In this document: piece after piece, positions 42,778 through 52,072 of the stretch
Position numbering within the stretch: position 1 is the first letter of the stretch
Layout: every line of letters begins with the position of its first letter
From: Bacillota bacterium
Lineage (GTDB): Bacteria > Bacillota > Clostridia > Lachnospirales > Lachnospiraceae
Assembly (NCBI GenBank): GCA_023415595.1
Contig: JAEZJW010000168.1
Location: 7,914-71,913, forward strand
Direction of reading: 5' to 3'
Length of the DNA: 64,000 bases
Notes under the pieces: generated by a model
Database searches by the model: none
What the model saw: only the letters and a program-made list of their open reading frames with translations
What the model was told of the DNA's origin: nothing
Translations under genes and position numbers: made by a program

Positions 42778-43347
42778 ATGGGAACACAGAACAACAGTAT
42801 CACAGTGAGGGATACCGATATGGATGGGCTGAAAATCATCAGCCCCTGCTATACGGAGGATAACAGAGGGTATTTTATCAAGAGCCTTGAGCGGGATGCC
42901 TTAAAGCAGTATGGACTGGAGCTTGATATCCATGAGGAGTTTGAGTCCTATTCTAAGAAAGACGTAATCCGTGGATTACACTTTCAATTAAAGAATCCTC
43001 AGATAAAGATTGTGAAGGTGATCAGAGGAACTGTATATGATGTAGCGGTGGATCTAAGAAAGGGTTCGCCCACCTTCGGTATGCATTTCGGGCTGGAGCT
43101 GTCGGATAAAAACCATAACAGCTTATGGATCCCTTCCGGCTTTGCCCATGGTTTTAGGGTGTTATCGGAGGATGCAATTATGTCCTACCGCTGCATCGGT
43201 AAGTATGATAGATACTATGATACAGGAATTAGATGGGATGATCCTGATTTGGCGATAAAGTGGAATGATAATCAACCTATTGTCTCAGATAAAGATTACC
43301 ATCTGCAAAGCTTCAAAGAGTTTGTAAGAAGCTGCGGCGGCTTATAG
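42778..43347 (+). CDS. RmlC-like cupin epimerase (dTDP-4-dehydrorhamnose 3,5-epimerase family)
   Basis: The 189-residue protein is an RmlC-family sugar epimerase: the segments DNRGYFIKSLERDAL, VIRGLHFQ with the catalytic His, AVDLRKGSPTFG, and WIPSGFAHGFRVL are all present. No rmlA, rmlB or rmlD is in the window, and it follows CDP-hexose genes. Its likely substrate is therefore the CDP-4-keto-dideoxy sugar, as with AscE in the ascarylose pathway of Yersinia. That is inference from context. A G-rich stretch before the ATG is a weak ribosome binding site. Confidence 0.85.
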   Translation: MGTQNNSITVRDTDMDGLKIISPCYTEDNRGYFIKSLERDALKQYGLELDIHEEFESYSKKDVIRGLHFQLKNPQIKIVKVIRGTVYDVAVDLRKGSPTFGMHFGLELSDKNHNSLWIPSGFAHGFRVLSEDAIMSYRCIGKYDRYYDTGIRWDDPDLAIKWNDNQPIVSDKDYHLQSFKEFVRSCGGL

Positions 43348-43402
43348 AAGCCTTAAGAAAATGGTAATGATGATTTAAAAAAATTCAACTTGAGGTGGAA
43401 TC

Positions 43403-44326
43403 GTGTTGGAGACAATCAAACATATAATTGTGAACCCAGAGAAAATTATTTACGGACTGGAACGGAAGGGACTGCTGGACTGGCTGAATGATAGAACTTA
43501 TCTGAAAATCATCTACAGGCTAATCTTTAAAAGAAAGCTTCACCTGGATCATCCGGTGGCCTTCACGGAAAAACTGTCGTGGTATAAGCTATACTGGCGG
43601 AATGCTTTGGCTCATACCTGTACGGATAAATATTATGTCAGAGAATATATTGCGGAGAAGATTGGATCGAACTATTTATTGGATTGCTATGGCTGTTGGG
43701 ATAACTTCGATGAGATAGATTTTGACAAGCTGCCGGACCAATTTGTATTAAAGCCTACGAACGGCAGCGGTAATGTCGTGATCTGCAGGGATAAGAGCAC
43801 CTTTGATTATGAAAAGGCCAGGAAAACGCTTTATCTTTACCGCAAGAGGCATTTCTCAAGTAAGACCAAGGAATGGACCTACTACAACCTCCCAAATAAG
43901 ATAGTTGCGGAACACTTTATCACACGGGAGGACAATTCAGCTGTTTATGATTATAAATTCTTCTGCTTTAACGGAAAACCTGAATTTTTACTGGTCGGAT
44001 CAGACAGGGATAAGGATGTGAAGTTTACTTACTTTGATATGGACTGGAATTATATCCCTGTGGAGTGTGGTCATGGCAATAACCCGAATGTTCCGAAGCC
44101 GGTGCATTTTGATGAGATGGTAGAGGTAGCAAAGAAGCTGTCTGAGGATTTTCCCCATGTAAGAGTGGACTTATATGATGAAGAAGGGAAGGTCTGGTTC
44201 GGAGAGCTTACCTTTTACCATTACGGCGGTACTACAAAGTTTAAACCAGATAAGTGGGATTTTGAATTCGGTAAATATTTTAATCTGGTTGAGATACCGA
44301 AGGAGCAGAGAATTTTGAATTCCTGA
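43403..44326 (+). CDS. TupA-like ATP-grasp protein
   Basis: The protein matches the TupA-like ATP-grasp group found in surface-polysaccharide loci: AFTEKLSWYKLYWRN and FVLKPTNGSGNVVICRD (ATP-grasp lysine and Gly-loop), VAEHFI, DYKFFCFNGKP, and VRVDLYDEEGKVWFGELTFYHYGG with metal-binding residues. TupA is linked to teichuronopeptide synthesis, in which amino acids are joined to a uronic-acid polymer. This locus makes UDP-glucuronate and UDP-galacturonate, so amide linkage of an amino compound to a uronate is plausible but unproven. The start is GTG 43403 behind GAGGTGG. Confidence 0.82.
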   Translation: MLETIKHIIVNPEKIIYGLERKGLLDWLNDRTYLKIIYRLIFKRKLHLDHPVAFTEKLSWYKLYWRNALAHTCTDKYYVREYIAEKIGSNYLLDCYGCWDNFDEIDFDKLPDQFVLKPTNGSGNVVICRDKSTFDYEKARKTLYLYRKRHFSSKTKEWTYYNLPNKIVAEHFITREDNSAVYDYKFFCFNGKPEFLLVGSDRDKDVKFTYFDMDWNYIPVECGHGNNPNVPKPVHFDEMVEVAKKLSEDFPHVRVDLYDEEGKVWFGELTFYHYGGTTKFKPDKWDFEFGKYFNLVEIPKEQRILNS

Positions 44327-44343
44327 GGATGTATGGAGATGCT

Positions 44344-45603
44344 ATGAAGATATTACTGGTGAACTACAGATACTTTATTTCCGGCGGGCCGGAGAAATAC
44401 ATGTTCAATATCAAGGAAAAGCTGGAGGAGGAGGGACATGAGGTAATTCCCTTCTCCATCCATTCCAATAAGAATGTTGAGACTGAATACTCTAAATATT
44501 TCGTAGAGCCAATAGGGAGCAGGGATGCTACCTATTATGATGACTACAGGAAAACACCCGGAACGATCCTGCAGATGATTTCCCGCAGTGTATATTCACT
44601 TTCGGTGAAAAGAGCAATCAAAAGAGCAATTGCTGCGACTAAGCCGGATATGGTATATATCCTGCATTTCATTAATAAATTATCTCCGAGCGTAATCAAA
44701 GGAGCGAAAGAAATGGGATTGCCGGTGGTCCTCCGGCTATCGGACTATTTTTTGCTCTGCCCCAGATTTGACTTTCTGTATCAGAAGAAAATATGTGAGG
44801 ACTGTCTGACTCATGGGTATCGGTCCTGTATCAGAAAGCGTTGTATCAAGAATTCCTTGTCAGCCTCCCTGATCAGGGTATTCTCTATGAAGGTACATAA
44901 ATTTCTTGGGGTCTATAAACATCTGGATGCAATCATAGCACCCTCGAGGTTTCTGTTACATAAGCTATTAGCCAATGGCTTTGAGGGCAGCAGGATAAAC
45001 CATATACCCACCTTTACCGCAGGTAAGGAGGAGGCAAAAGAACCGACGGTCGGAAGCTATGGCTTATATTTCGGAAGAATTACCGAGGAGAAGGGGGTGG
45101 ATACCCTGATCCGTGCGTATGAATTGTTGGGAAAGGGATACCGTCTGGTTGTCGTAGGAGATGACACGACGGAGGAGGCGTATCGCCTGAAGGAATATGT
45201 GAAGGAGCATGGGCTTGAGCAGATTACCTTTACCGGTTTTTGTTCCGGGGCAGAGTTATCGGGCATCATTCAGAATGCAAGATTTACCCTGATTCCGTCC
45301 ATCTGGTATGACAACCTGCCGAATACTGCTTTGGAGGCCTTTCAGCATTATAAGCCGGTTCTGGCAAGTAACATCGGCAGCCTTCCGGAGCTGGTTATTC
45401 CCGGGGTGAACGGGTATCTGTTTGAAGCCGGCAACGCAGTGGAAGCAGCAGCCATGATCAGGTCCATGGAGGACGATGAGCTGGTTCGAAGGATGGGCTT
45501 TCACAGCCATCAGCTCCTTAAAGAGCAATTCTCTGCAGATAGACATTATAACGATTTGATCAGATTGTTTCATTCCCTTATTCCCCGGAATATTCCGGAT
45601 TAG
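44344..45603 (+). CDS. Glycosyltransferase family 4 with cysteine-rich insert (second copy)
   Basis: This GT4 enzyme opens ILLVNYRYFISGGPEKYMFN and has the donor motifs YFGRITEEKGVDTLIRAYELL and NLPNTALEAFQHYKPVLASN. An insert reading LLCP ... CEDC ... RSCIRKRC closely parallels the one in the gene at 21926-23134, so the two are paralogues in the two halves of the locus. The cysteines may bind a metal. ATG 44344 lies 6 nt after GGAG; ATG 44329 is the alternative start. Confidence 0.87.
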   Translation: MKILLVNYRYFISGGPEKYMFNIKEKLEEEGHEVIPFSIHSNKNVETEYSKYFVEPIGSRDATYYDDYRKTPGTILQMISRSVYSLSVKRAIKRAIAATKPDMVYILHFINKLSPSVIKGAKEMGLPVVLRLSDYFLLCPRFDFLYQKKICEDCLTHGYRSCIRKRCIKNSLSASLIRVFSMKVHKFLGVYKHLDAIIAPSRFLLHKLLANGFEGSRINHIPTFTAGKEEAKEPTVGSYGLYFGRITEEKGVDTLIRAYELLGKGYRLVVVGDDTTEEAYRLKEYVKEHGLEQITFTGFCSGAELSGIIQNARFTLIPSIWYDNLPNTALEAFQHYKPVLASNIGSLPELVIPGVNGYLFEAGNAVEAAAMIRSMEDDELVRRMGFHSHQLLKEQFSADRHYNDLIRLFHSLIPRNIPD

Positions 45604-45666
45604 GACATAGCAATGCGGATGCTGCAACATGCATTCAAGCAATTCGCTTAGGAGTTGGAGGTTAGT

Positions 45667-46680
45667 ATGGCCAAAAGAACATTATATGGTACCGTTATTG
45701 TTACTTATCGCTGCAATGCACACTGCAATATGTGCGACTGCTTTAAGGACCCCACGAAGCCGGAGGAAGAGATCACCCTGGAGGATATTAAGAAACTTCC
45801 GGAGATGGCGTTCACCAATATCACCGGCGGAGAGCCCTTCATTCGTAAGGATTTGGAGGAGATTGTAGAGGAACTCTGCAGAAAATCGAACCGGATCGTC
45901 ATCTCAACGAACGGATACTTTACGGACAGGATCATTTCGCTCTGTAAACGGTTTCCGAAGGTCGGGATCCGGATCAGCATCGAAGGCTTACAGAAGACGA
46001 ATGATGCGATCCGCGGGATACCGAATGGCTTTCAGAGAGGTTATCAGACACTGAAGACCCTGGTCGAAATGAAGCATCCGGATGTGGGCTTCGGCATGAC
46101 AGTACAGGATATGAACTGTGAGGACCTGGTCCCGCTGTATCAGCTGTCAGACGATTTAGGAATGGAGTTTGCCACAGCCACCCTGCATAATTCGTTCTAT
46201 TTCCGGAAAACAGACAATAAGATTGATGATAAATATCATGTCGCAAAGAACTTTGAGAAGCTGATTAATGAGCTGCTTAAGAGCAGCTCGCCGAAGAAAT
46301 GGTTCCGGGCATATTTTAACCATGGCCTGATCAACTACATCTATGGCAACAAACGTCTGCTGCCCTGTAATATGTCAAGGAATGCATTCTTTATCGATCC
46401 CTTCTGTGATGTCATCCCCTGCAATGGAATGATAGAGAAGGCGGTGATGGGCAATCTCCATGAACAGACCTGGGAGGAGCTCTGGAACTCAGATCGGGCA
46501 GAGGAGGTCCGCAGTCAGACGAAGCATTGCGACCGCAACTGCTGGATGATCGGGAGTGCTTCCCCGGCGATGCATGATTATGTCTGGGTGCCCGGCTGGT
46601 GGGTTCTGAAGCATAAAATATTTAAGCGCGGCAGATATCATCTGAAGGAAAACAGGTTTATTCCGGAGCACAATAGTTAA
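45667..46680 (+). CDS. Radical SAM protein with SPASM-like C-terminus
   Basis: The iron-sulfur motif CNAHCNMC (Cys16, Cys20, Cys23) is followed by TGGEPF and ISIEG, as in radical SAM enzymes. The C-terminal region has additional cysteines (LPCN, FCDVIPCNGM, then HCDRNCWM) resembling a SPASM domain for auxiliary clusters. Such enzymes in polysaccharide loci may modify a sugar or a linked group; the substrate is unknown. GGAGG places the start at ATG 45667. It lies between two glycosyltransferase genes in the same operon. Confidence 0.85.
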   Translation: MAKRTLYGTVIVTYRCNAHCNMCDCFKDPTKPEEEITLEDIKKLPEMAFTNITGGEPFIRKDLEEIVEELCRKSNRIVISTNGYFTDRIISLCKRFPKVGIRISIEGLQKTNDAIRGIPNGFQRGYQTLKTLVEMKHPDVGFGMTVQDMNCEDLVPLYQLSDDLGMEFATATLHNSFYFRKTDNKIDDKYHVAKNFEKLINELLKSSSPKKWFRAYFNHGLINYIYGNKRLLPCNMSRNAFFIDPFCDVIPCNGMIEKAVMGNLHEQTWEELWNSDRAEEVRSQTKHCDRNCWMIGSASPAMHDYVWVPGWWVLKHKIFKRGRYHLKENRFIPEHNS

Positions 46681-46705
46681 TACACTGAAAAAGGAGGCGG
46701 TTCTT

Positions 46706-47890
46706 ATGGATAGGAGAATATTTCTATGTGCCAACGTAAAATTCCCCCGGGGAGAAGCGGGAGCAAATTATGTTCAATACATTGCCCTCGCCCTGAAGGA
46801 TAGAAACTGGAAGGTCATTATCATAGGAGAGGGTGAGAACCGGCTGCAGGATTTTATAGAAGAGAAGGGCATTTACGAGTATCAGGGGATTGAATATGAT
46901 AACCTGAAACTAAAAGACCGCGGAGTGCTGAATTTTGTTACCTATAATTTTCTATATGGGAGTTACTATAAGAAAGCTTTGGAGCGTTATGGACTACGTA
47001 AGGAGGATTATGTTTATCTGTATACCTCCAGTATCGGCCTGATCAATTATGTGAAGAAGCTGGTTCCGAAGGAACAATTATCGATCAGTATTGTCGAGTG
47101 GCACCGTCCGTCCCAGTTCCGCATGAATTTTATCAGCCCAAGCTACATCATGACCCGGTATTCTTATCGGTATATCCATCAGCATATCAATAAGATATTT
47201 CCGATCAGCACCATGCTGGAGCAGTATTTCTGCAGAAACTCCTGCAGTACACTCTTGCTCCCGGCCCTGGCTGACCCGATGGAGTATGAATATTCTCCCG
47301 GTAAGGATGACTTCGATAAGATCAGGTTCATATACTCCGGTACCAAGAGTACGAGGCATGAGGATGCAATAGAATCTATGCTGAAAGCCTTTCTGTTACT
47401 TGAGGATAAGGAACGCAGCAGAGTTGAGCTGCATATCACCGGTTTGAGCCGGTCCAGAATATTGAAGGTAATTAATGAGAATGAAAAGCTGCTGGCTGAT
47501 CTTGGCCATTTGCTGGTAATACACTCCTGGCTGGAATACAGTGAGTTGGTTAAGCTATATCTAAAGTCAGATTTTCTGTTGCTGGCAAGGAACAATAATG
47601 CGGTTACAAGAGCAAATTTTCCCAGCAAAATCCCTGAGATATTATGCTATGGAGTCATCCCCGTATGCACGGATATTGGGGATTACACCAAAATGTACCT
47701 AAAGGATGGGGAGAACAGTATTATTTTTGAAGGCTGCTCCGAAGTAAATTGCCTCCGGGCGATCCGAAGAGCCCTTCACCTTAGCAAGGAGGAGAGGCTG
47801 AGACTCAGGGAAAACTGCAGGGAAACAGCCCTGAATCAATTTAATTACAGAGCCTGGTCGGATAGGATATCGGATTTTATTATGGAGTAG
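46706..47890 (+). CDS. Glycosyltransferase-like protein (GT-B)
   Basis: The 394-residue protein has a GT-B layout: an N-terminal domain opening FLCANVKFPRGEAGANYVQYIALAL, and a C-terminal domain with RFIYSGTKSTRHEDAIESMLKAFLLL and ARNNNAVTRANFPSKIPEILCYGVIPVCTD. The conserved glutamate lies in the last segment (KIPEIL). AGGAGG precedes the ATG by 8 nt. It is probably a GT4-type transferase, more diverged than its neighbours. Confidence 0.8.
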   Translation: MDRRIFLCANVKFPRGEAGANYVQYIALALKDRNWKVIIIGEGENRLQDFIEEKGIYEYQGIEYDNLKLKDRGVLNFVTYNFLYGSYYKKALERYGLRKEDYVYLYTSSIGLINYVKKLVPKEQLSISIVEWHRPSQFRMNFISPSYIMTRYSYRYIHQHINKIFPISTMLEQYFCRNSCSTLLLPALADPMEYEYSPGKDDFDKIRFIYSGTKSTRHEDAIESMLKAFLLLEDKERSRVELHITGLSRSRILKVINENEKLLADLGHLLVIHSWLEYSELVKLYLKSDFLLLARNNNAVTRANFPSKIPEILCYGVIPVCTDIGDYTKMYLKDGENSIIFEGCSEVNCLRAIRRALHLSKEERLRLRENCRETALNQFNYRAWSDRISDFIME

Positions 47891-47916
47891 GCCCTAAACC
47901 AAGGAGTAGCATAATT

Positions 47917-49149
47917 ATGATAAAGAAAAAACATGTTTTATTTCTATCGATGGGACTTTATCCCTTAAACTCGGGTCTTTCCCTTTACTCTTACGGGATA
48001 TGCGAGGAGCTTTCTAAATCAGTGGAGCTTACGGTTTTCTCTATACTGGAGAATACCCAGAGGGTAAGGGAAGCATATGAGAAAATCGGCAGCTCGCTTC
48101 GTCTGCACTTGTATGCTTATAAAGATAAGGAGAGATCCTTAGGAGCTAAGTTAATCAACTTAAGTTTAAAGGTAGAAGCCATATTCAGATATGTCTACCC
48201 GTTGGTGAGAGAATTTTACAAGGGAATTACGGAATATCTGGATCAGAATAAAGTAGATACCATCATCATTGACCATGTTGCTATGGCGATGTACTTTAGG
48301 GCCTTACATAGAAGGTATCCGGAGATAACCTTCATCTATAACTCCCATAATGTGGAGTTTTTGAACAACAAAGCGAACTATTATGACAGAAGGGTGTTTC
48401 AGAATTCTATCGGCGGAAGAGTCAGGAAAGCTGTAACCGCATGCCGATGCAGGCTGCATAAAAGATTGGAGAGAATGTTGCTTAACAAATGCAGCTATAC
48501 GTTCTGCATCTCCAAATGTGATGCTGAAATCCTAGGGAAGGAATTTGGGAACGGTGATAAATTAAGGTGCCTGAAACCCTTAATCCATTTTCCGAGAGTT
48601 AAAAATAAGGAGAGTATGGACCAAACAAATAAGAAGCTTTTGATTATCGGATCCATGAGCTGGTTCCCAAACTATAACGGCATTGTCTGGTTCGTTGAGA
48701 AGGTTTTTGGAAAGCTTTTAGAAATTGATCCGGAGTATGAGCTTTATCTGGTTGGGAGGGATCCGGACCCTCATCTTGCCGAGCTGGTACAGAGATATCC
48801 GGATAATATCATACTAACCGGTGGCGTCCCTGATACGGAGGAGTATTTCAAGTTATGCAGTATCAGTATTATTCCGATTTTTGAAGGTACCGGAGCTAAA
48901 ATAAAAGTTCTGGAATCGATTGCCCGTGGAATTCCTACCGTATGCTCCGCCTTTGCTGCGAAAGATTATGATATCACAGATGAAATTTTTGTTGCTGATT
49001 CGGAACAGAAATTTCTGGAGGGGATCTTGACAATCAGTAACCAGCCGGAGCTTAGAAATAAGTATTATGACAGAATGGCCCGTTACTATGACCGGTACTT
49101 CCATATAAACCAGGAAATATTAGATATTCTGCATCCCAATGCATCTTGA
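47917..49149 (+). CDS. Glycosyltransferase family 4
   Basis: The N-terminal FLSMGLYPLNSGLSLYSYGICEEL and C-terminal LIIGSMSWFPNYNGIVWFVEKVF followed by IPIFEGTGAKIKVLESIARGIPTVCSAFAAK show a GT4 transferase of the type that often appears in sugar-rich capsule loci. It has 410 residues and no membrane segment. AAGGAG is 10 nt upstream. AT content rises from here to about 50500, compared with the flanking genes. Confidence 0.85.
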   Translation: MIKKKHVLFLSMGLYPLNSGLSLYSYGICEELSKSVELTVFSILENTQRVREAYEKIGSSLRLHLYAYKDKERSLGAKLINLSLKVEAIFRYVYPLVREFYKGITEYLDQNKVDTIIIDHVAMAMYFRALHRRYPEITFIYNSHNVEFLNNKANYYDRRVFQNSIGGRVRKAVTACRCRLHKRLERMLLNKCSYTFCISKCDAEILGKEFGNGDKLRCLKPLIHFPRVKNKESMDQTNKKLLIIGSMSWFPNYNGIVWFVEKVFGKLLEIDPEYELYLVGRDPDPHLAELVQRYPDNIILTGGVPDTEEYFKLCSISIIPIFEGTGAKIKVLESIARGIPTVCSAFAAKDYDITDEIFVADSEQKFLEGILTISNQPELRNKYYDRMARYYDRYFHINQEILDILHPNAS

Positions 49150-49191
49150 TAGTGTTACTGTTACCTATATTAAAAATAAAGCAGGTAAAAT

Positions 49192-50517
49192 ATGAAGATA
49201 AAAATAGTATCCATTATAAAAGGCGTTATCTTTTTTATCATGATATTAAATCTTGGCTACAGTAAAATGTTTCATTTTAAGCATTTGACGAATAGCTTTT
49301 ATATCAACCTAATAACCTCTGCTGCTTCGTTAGGCATGTTTTTGTTCTGCAGATTCCGTAAGAGTGTATATCGAAGTTTATGGCCTTTTGTAAGAAAAAT
49401 AAATCTCAGCATAGGAATTATACTTTTCCTTCTGCTCCTTGAATGTTCTTATACCGTTATCAGATACAACCAGGGCTTGTGGGATTTGTTTACTGTGGCT
49501 CATAGATTTTCCGTCATCCTTTTGGTTTATCCCATTGTATATATCTTTATTTGCGACGGGGGGGACCAGAAATTTACTAAGTATATTGTGATACTGCTGT
49601 GCGGATCTCTTCTGATCAGAGTGCTAAGCTGGTATCTGTACAATTTCCAAGGTGCTATTCTTTTTAAAAACCTCGTGTTCGAATTTAATAATACCTGGAC
49701 CAGGGCGGGTTTACACCGAATTATGGATACATCCTTCGGCGGCCTTGGAGCTATATTGGCAGGATATTACTTTATAAGTGAAAAGCACGCGAAGAAGCGT
49801 CTGGTGTATGGCCTTTGCCTGGCATTAAGTATTTTTTTCTCTGTTTTCGTATATGCCTCCCGTGCGCAGCTGATCTCGATTCTGTTCAGTGTATTCATTA
49901 TGTACGTAGCAAAAAAGGAATTATATAGGGACCGGTTTTTAATGAAATGGACCATTGTGCTGGTCATCCTGTTTCTTGTCTTTGGAACAGGATATATTCA
50001 GAATCTGATTGGCAGTTTTTCTGCAAGTAATTCTCAATTTGGAAAGTCTACCACGACGAGAATTAGAACCTTTGAATATTATTACAGTCTATGGAAGAGC
50101 AATAAGCTGTTCGGCATTGGACTATTAAGCATTAATGTTGATCGTCTTAACAATATTTTAAGAGGGCCGAGCGGTAGCGCATGGTTTGAGGATCTGGGGA
50201 TCCTTGGCTTCGTCATGAATCTCGGTCTCCTCGGTGCAGCAATATTTCTGATTATCACGGTCAGATTTGTGAAGATTACATACCGGTGCCTGTGCCTGAA
50301 AAATGGGAAGAGCATGCTCTTATTGTCACTAACCGCCTACTTCCTGACGTCATCCGTACTATCCCAATGTATCTTTGATGAAATGAGGATTTTCAGCCTG
50401 CCGTTCTATTTATCGATTTTCGAATATATCAACAGAGAACTGGTGCTCAGTGAAGCACCGGTCCTTCCTATTAAGGACAGTAAGGAGATTAGAAATGCAA
50501 ATCGAGTATATACCTAA
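49192..50517 (+). CDS. O-antigen polymerase/ligase-like membrane protein (second copy)
   Basis: The 441-residue protein has about ten TM helices, with a long extracytoplasmic segment around residues 270-345 containing FGKSTTTRIRTFEYYYSLWKSNKLFGIGL and SGSAWFEDLGILGFVMNLGLLG, the pattern of Wzy/WaaL proteins. It is a second polymerase candidate, not a close copy of the one at 29574-30839. The ribosome binding site is weak (GCAGGT). It overlaps the next gene by 23 nt. Confidence 0.82.
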   Translation: MKIKIVSIIKGVIFFIMILNLGYSKMFHFKHLTNSFYINLITSAASLGMFLFCRFRKSVYRSLWPFVRKINLSIGIILFLLLLECSYTVIRYNQGLWDLFTVAHRFSVILLVYPIVYIFICDGGDQKFTKYIVILLCGSLLIRVLSWYLYNFQGAILFKNLVFEFNNTWTRAGLHRIMDTSFGGLGAILAGYYFISEKHAKKRLVYGLCLALSIFFSVFVYASRAQLISILFSVFIMYVAKKELYRDRFLMKWTIVLVILFLVFGTGYIQNLIGSFSASNSQFGKSTTTRIRTFEYYYSLWKSNKLFGIGLLSINVDRLNNILRGPSGSAWFEDLGILGFVMNLGLLGAAIFLIITVRFVKITYRCLCLKNGKSMLLLSLTAYFLTSSVLSQCIFDEMRIFSLPFYLSIFEYINRELVLSEAPVLPIKDSKEIRNANRVYT

Positions 50518-51082
50518 AACTCATTCTGGATTGAAGTCATTGAAAAGGTTTCTGGTCGGGGTGAAAGTAGACTTTATCTATGTCTTTTTAAATTATTTCA
50601 TTGCTTCCCTGCCTTGCTGGACGATTCGAAAGCTATTCTACCGCGCTGCCGGGATGAAAATAGGCAAGGGATCAAGGATTAATATGAAGGCGATGGTATT
50701 AAGCCCTGACAGGATAACAATCGGTGAAAGAACTATCATAAATGAATACACCTATATCGATGGACGGGGCGGCTTGACCATCGGGAACGATGTGTCGATC
50801 TCCGTATTCTCAATGCTGATTACCGGAAGCCATGATAAAGCCTCGGAATTTTTTGCTTTTAAATCCGGCCCCATTTTAATCGAGGACAATGTATGGGTCT
50901 GCTCCAGGGCAATCGTCCTGGAAAACTCCGTTCTTAAAGCTTCCTCTGTCATCGGGGCTAACAGCGTTTTTAAAGGGATTGCCGGGGAGGGTAAGGTATA
51001 TGGCGGGAACCCTGCGAAAGAATACACCGACAGAAATCTGATAAGCCCTTACCAACAAAATTATAAACCATATTTCAGGTAG
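50495..51082 (+). CDS. Hexapeptide-repeat acyltransferase
   Basis: The C-terminal part carries hexapeptide-type turns (ITIGERTIINEYTYIDGRGGLTIGNDVSI) with the catalytic His in TGSHD, ending with GGNPAKEY as in O-acetyltransferases. The N-terminal ~50 residues include a hydrophobic stretch that may sit at the membrane. The start at 50495 is set by AAGGAG 7 nt upstream; the frame extends to 50450 within the polymerase gene without a signal. Likely O-acetylates a sugar of the polymer. Confidence 0.82.
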   Translation: MQIEYIPKTHSGLKSLKRFLVGVKVDFIYVFLNYFIASLPCWTIRKLFYRAAGMKIGKGSRINMKAMVLSPDRITIGERTIINEYTYIDGRGGLTIGNDVSISVFSMLITGSHDKASEFFAFKSGPILIEDNVWVCSRAIVLENSVLKASSVIGANSVFKGIAGEGKVYGGNPAKEYTDRNLISPYQQNYKPYFR

Positions 51083-51091
51083 GAATGGATC

Positions 51092-52045
51092 ATGACTAAT
51101 GTAAGATACTCAATTATCGCAACAACCTACAATGATACAGAATCAATCATCAGTTATTTGAGTAACATCGTCCGTCAGGAACTGAAGCCCAGTGAGATCG
51201 TAATTGCAGACGGAGGTTCAAAGGACGATACGGTTTCTAAGATCATCCACTTTTCTAAAACCTGTGTAATTCCAATTCGGGTGATCCATGGAAAGCGCTT
51301 GAATATATCCCAGGGCTACAACGAAGCGATAAAGGCCTGTACGACGGACCGGATCGGATTAACCGGACTGGGTAATTATTATGGGGATAAATGCTTTAAG
51401 CTGCTGATGAAGGAAATGGATATGGAACAAGCTGATATTACATACAGTCCGATCCGGGGTTATGATAGTAACCGGTTCTCGAGAATATATAACCGGACGT
51501 TTCTAAACGGTGATGAGGGTAATGTATTGGAGATTGCCTCAAATCATGGTGCGCTTGTAAAAAAGAAGGTGTTTGAGGAACTGGGTTACTTTTATGAAAA
51601 CTTTATTTATGCAGGAGAAGACGCAGAGTTTTATAACCTGGCTCTGAAATGCGGATATAAGATGATATGTGTGAGAGAAGCGGTATGTCTCTGGGATACA
51701 CCTGTGAGTATGAGGGATTTTGTAAAGCAGATTAAGAATTATACCTTAGCTGATATGCAGATATATCCGAATGGGGAGCTGTTCCTGGAGAAAAGGCGCG
51801 CGGTGATCCGGTTGGTTGTTCTTCTTGCCTTCCTGACAGGCATCGTCATCCATATCAGAAGCCCGGTATCGGTCCTATTACTGACGATCCTGCTGGCTTA
51901 CTTCATAAGGACTAAATTCAAGCGTTTTAAAGGGAAGTCCATCCTTTTGAATTACCTATGGAGTTATATTCCGCTTTACTACATGTTCAAATTCAAAAGA
52001 TATCTGGCAAACAACTATAAGGTAACCAGAGCATCACTGCAATAA
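51092..52045 (+). CDS. Glycosyltransferase family 2 with C-terminal membrane region
   Basis: A GT-A domain: SIIATTYNDTESIISYLSNIVRQ and IVIADGGSKDDTV give the nucleotide site, and the EDAEFY segment gives the later acidic motif. Residues about 235-305 include hydrophobic helices, so the protein is probably membrane anchored. The product should add one sugar to the lipid-linked unit. The gene lies 9 nt after the acyltransferase gene. Confidence 0.85.
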   Translation: MTNVRYSIIATTYNDTESIISYLSNIVRQELKPSEIVIADGGSKDDTVSKIIHFSKTCVIPIRVIHGKRLNISQGYNEAIKACTTDRIGLTGLGNYYGDKCFKLLMKEMDMEQADITYSPIRGYDSNRFSRIYNRTFLNGDEGNVLEIASNHGALVKKKVFEELGYFYENFIYAGEDAEFYNLALKCGYKMICVREAVCLWDTPVSMRDFVKQIKNYTLADMQIYPNGELFLEKRRAVIRLVVLLAFLTGIVIHIRSPVSVLLLTILLAYFIRTKFKRFKGKSILLNYLWSYIPLYYMFKFKRYLANNYKVTRASLQ

Positions 52046-52072
52046 TTTAGTATTTGCGAGAGGAATATAAGA

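Noticed and set aside
42778..43347. Rhamnose pathway gene rfbC/rmlC
   Set aside because: The family match is good, but rmlA, rmlB and rmlD are absent here and the neighbours are CDP-hexose genes, so the gene symbol was withheld.
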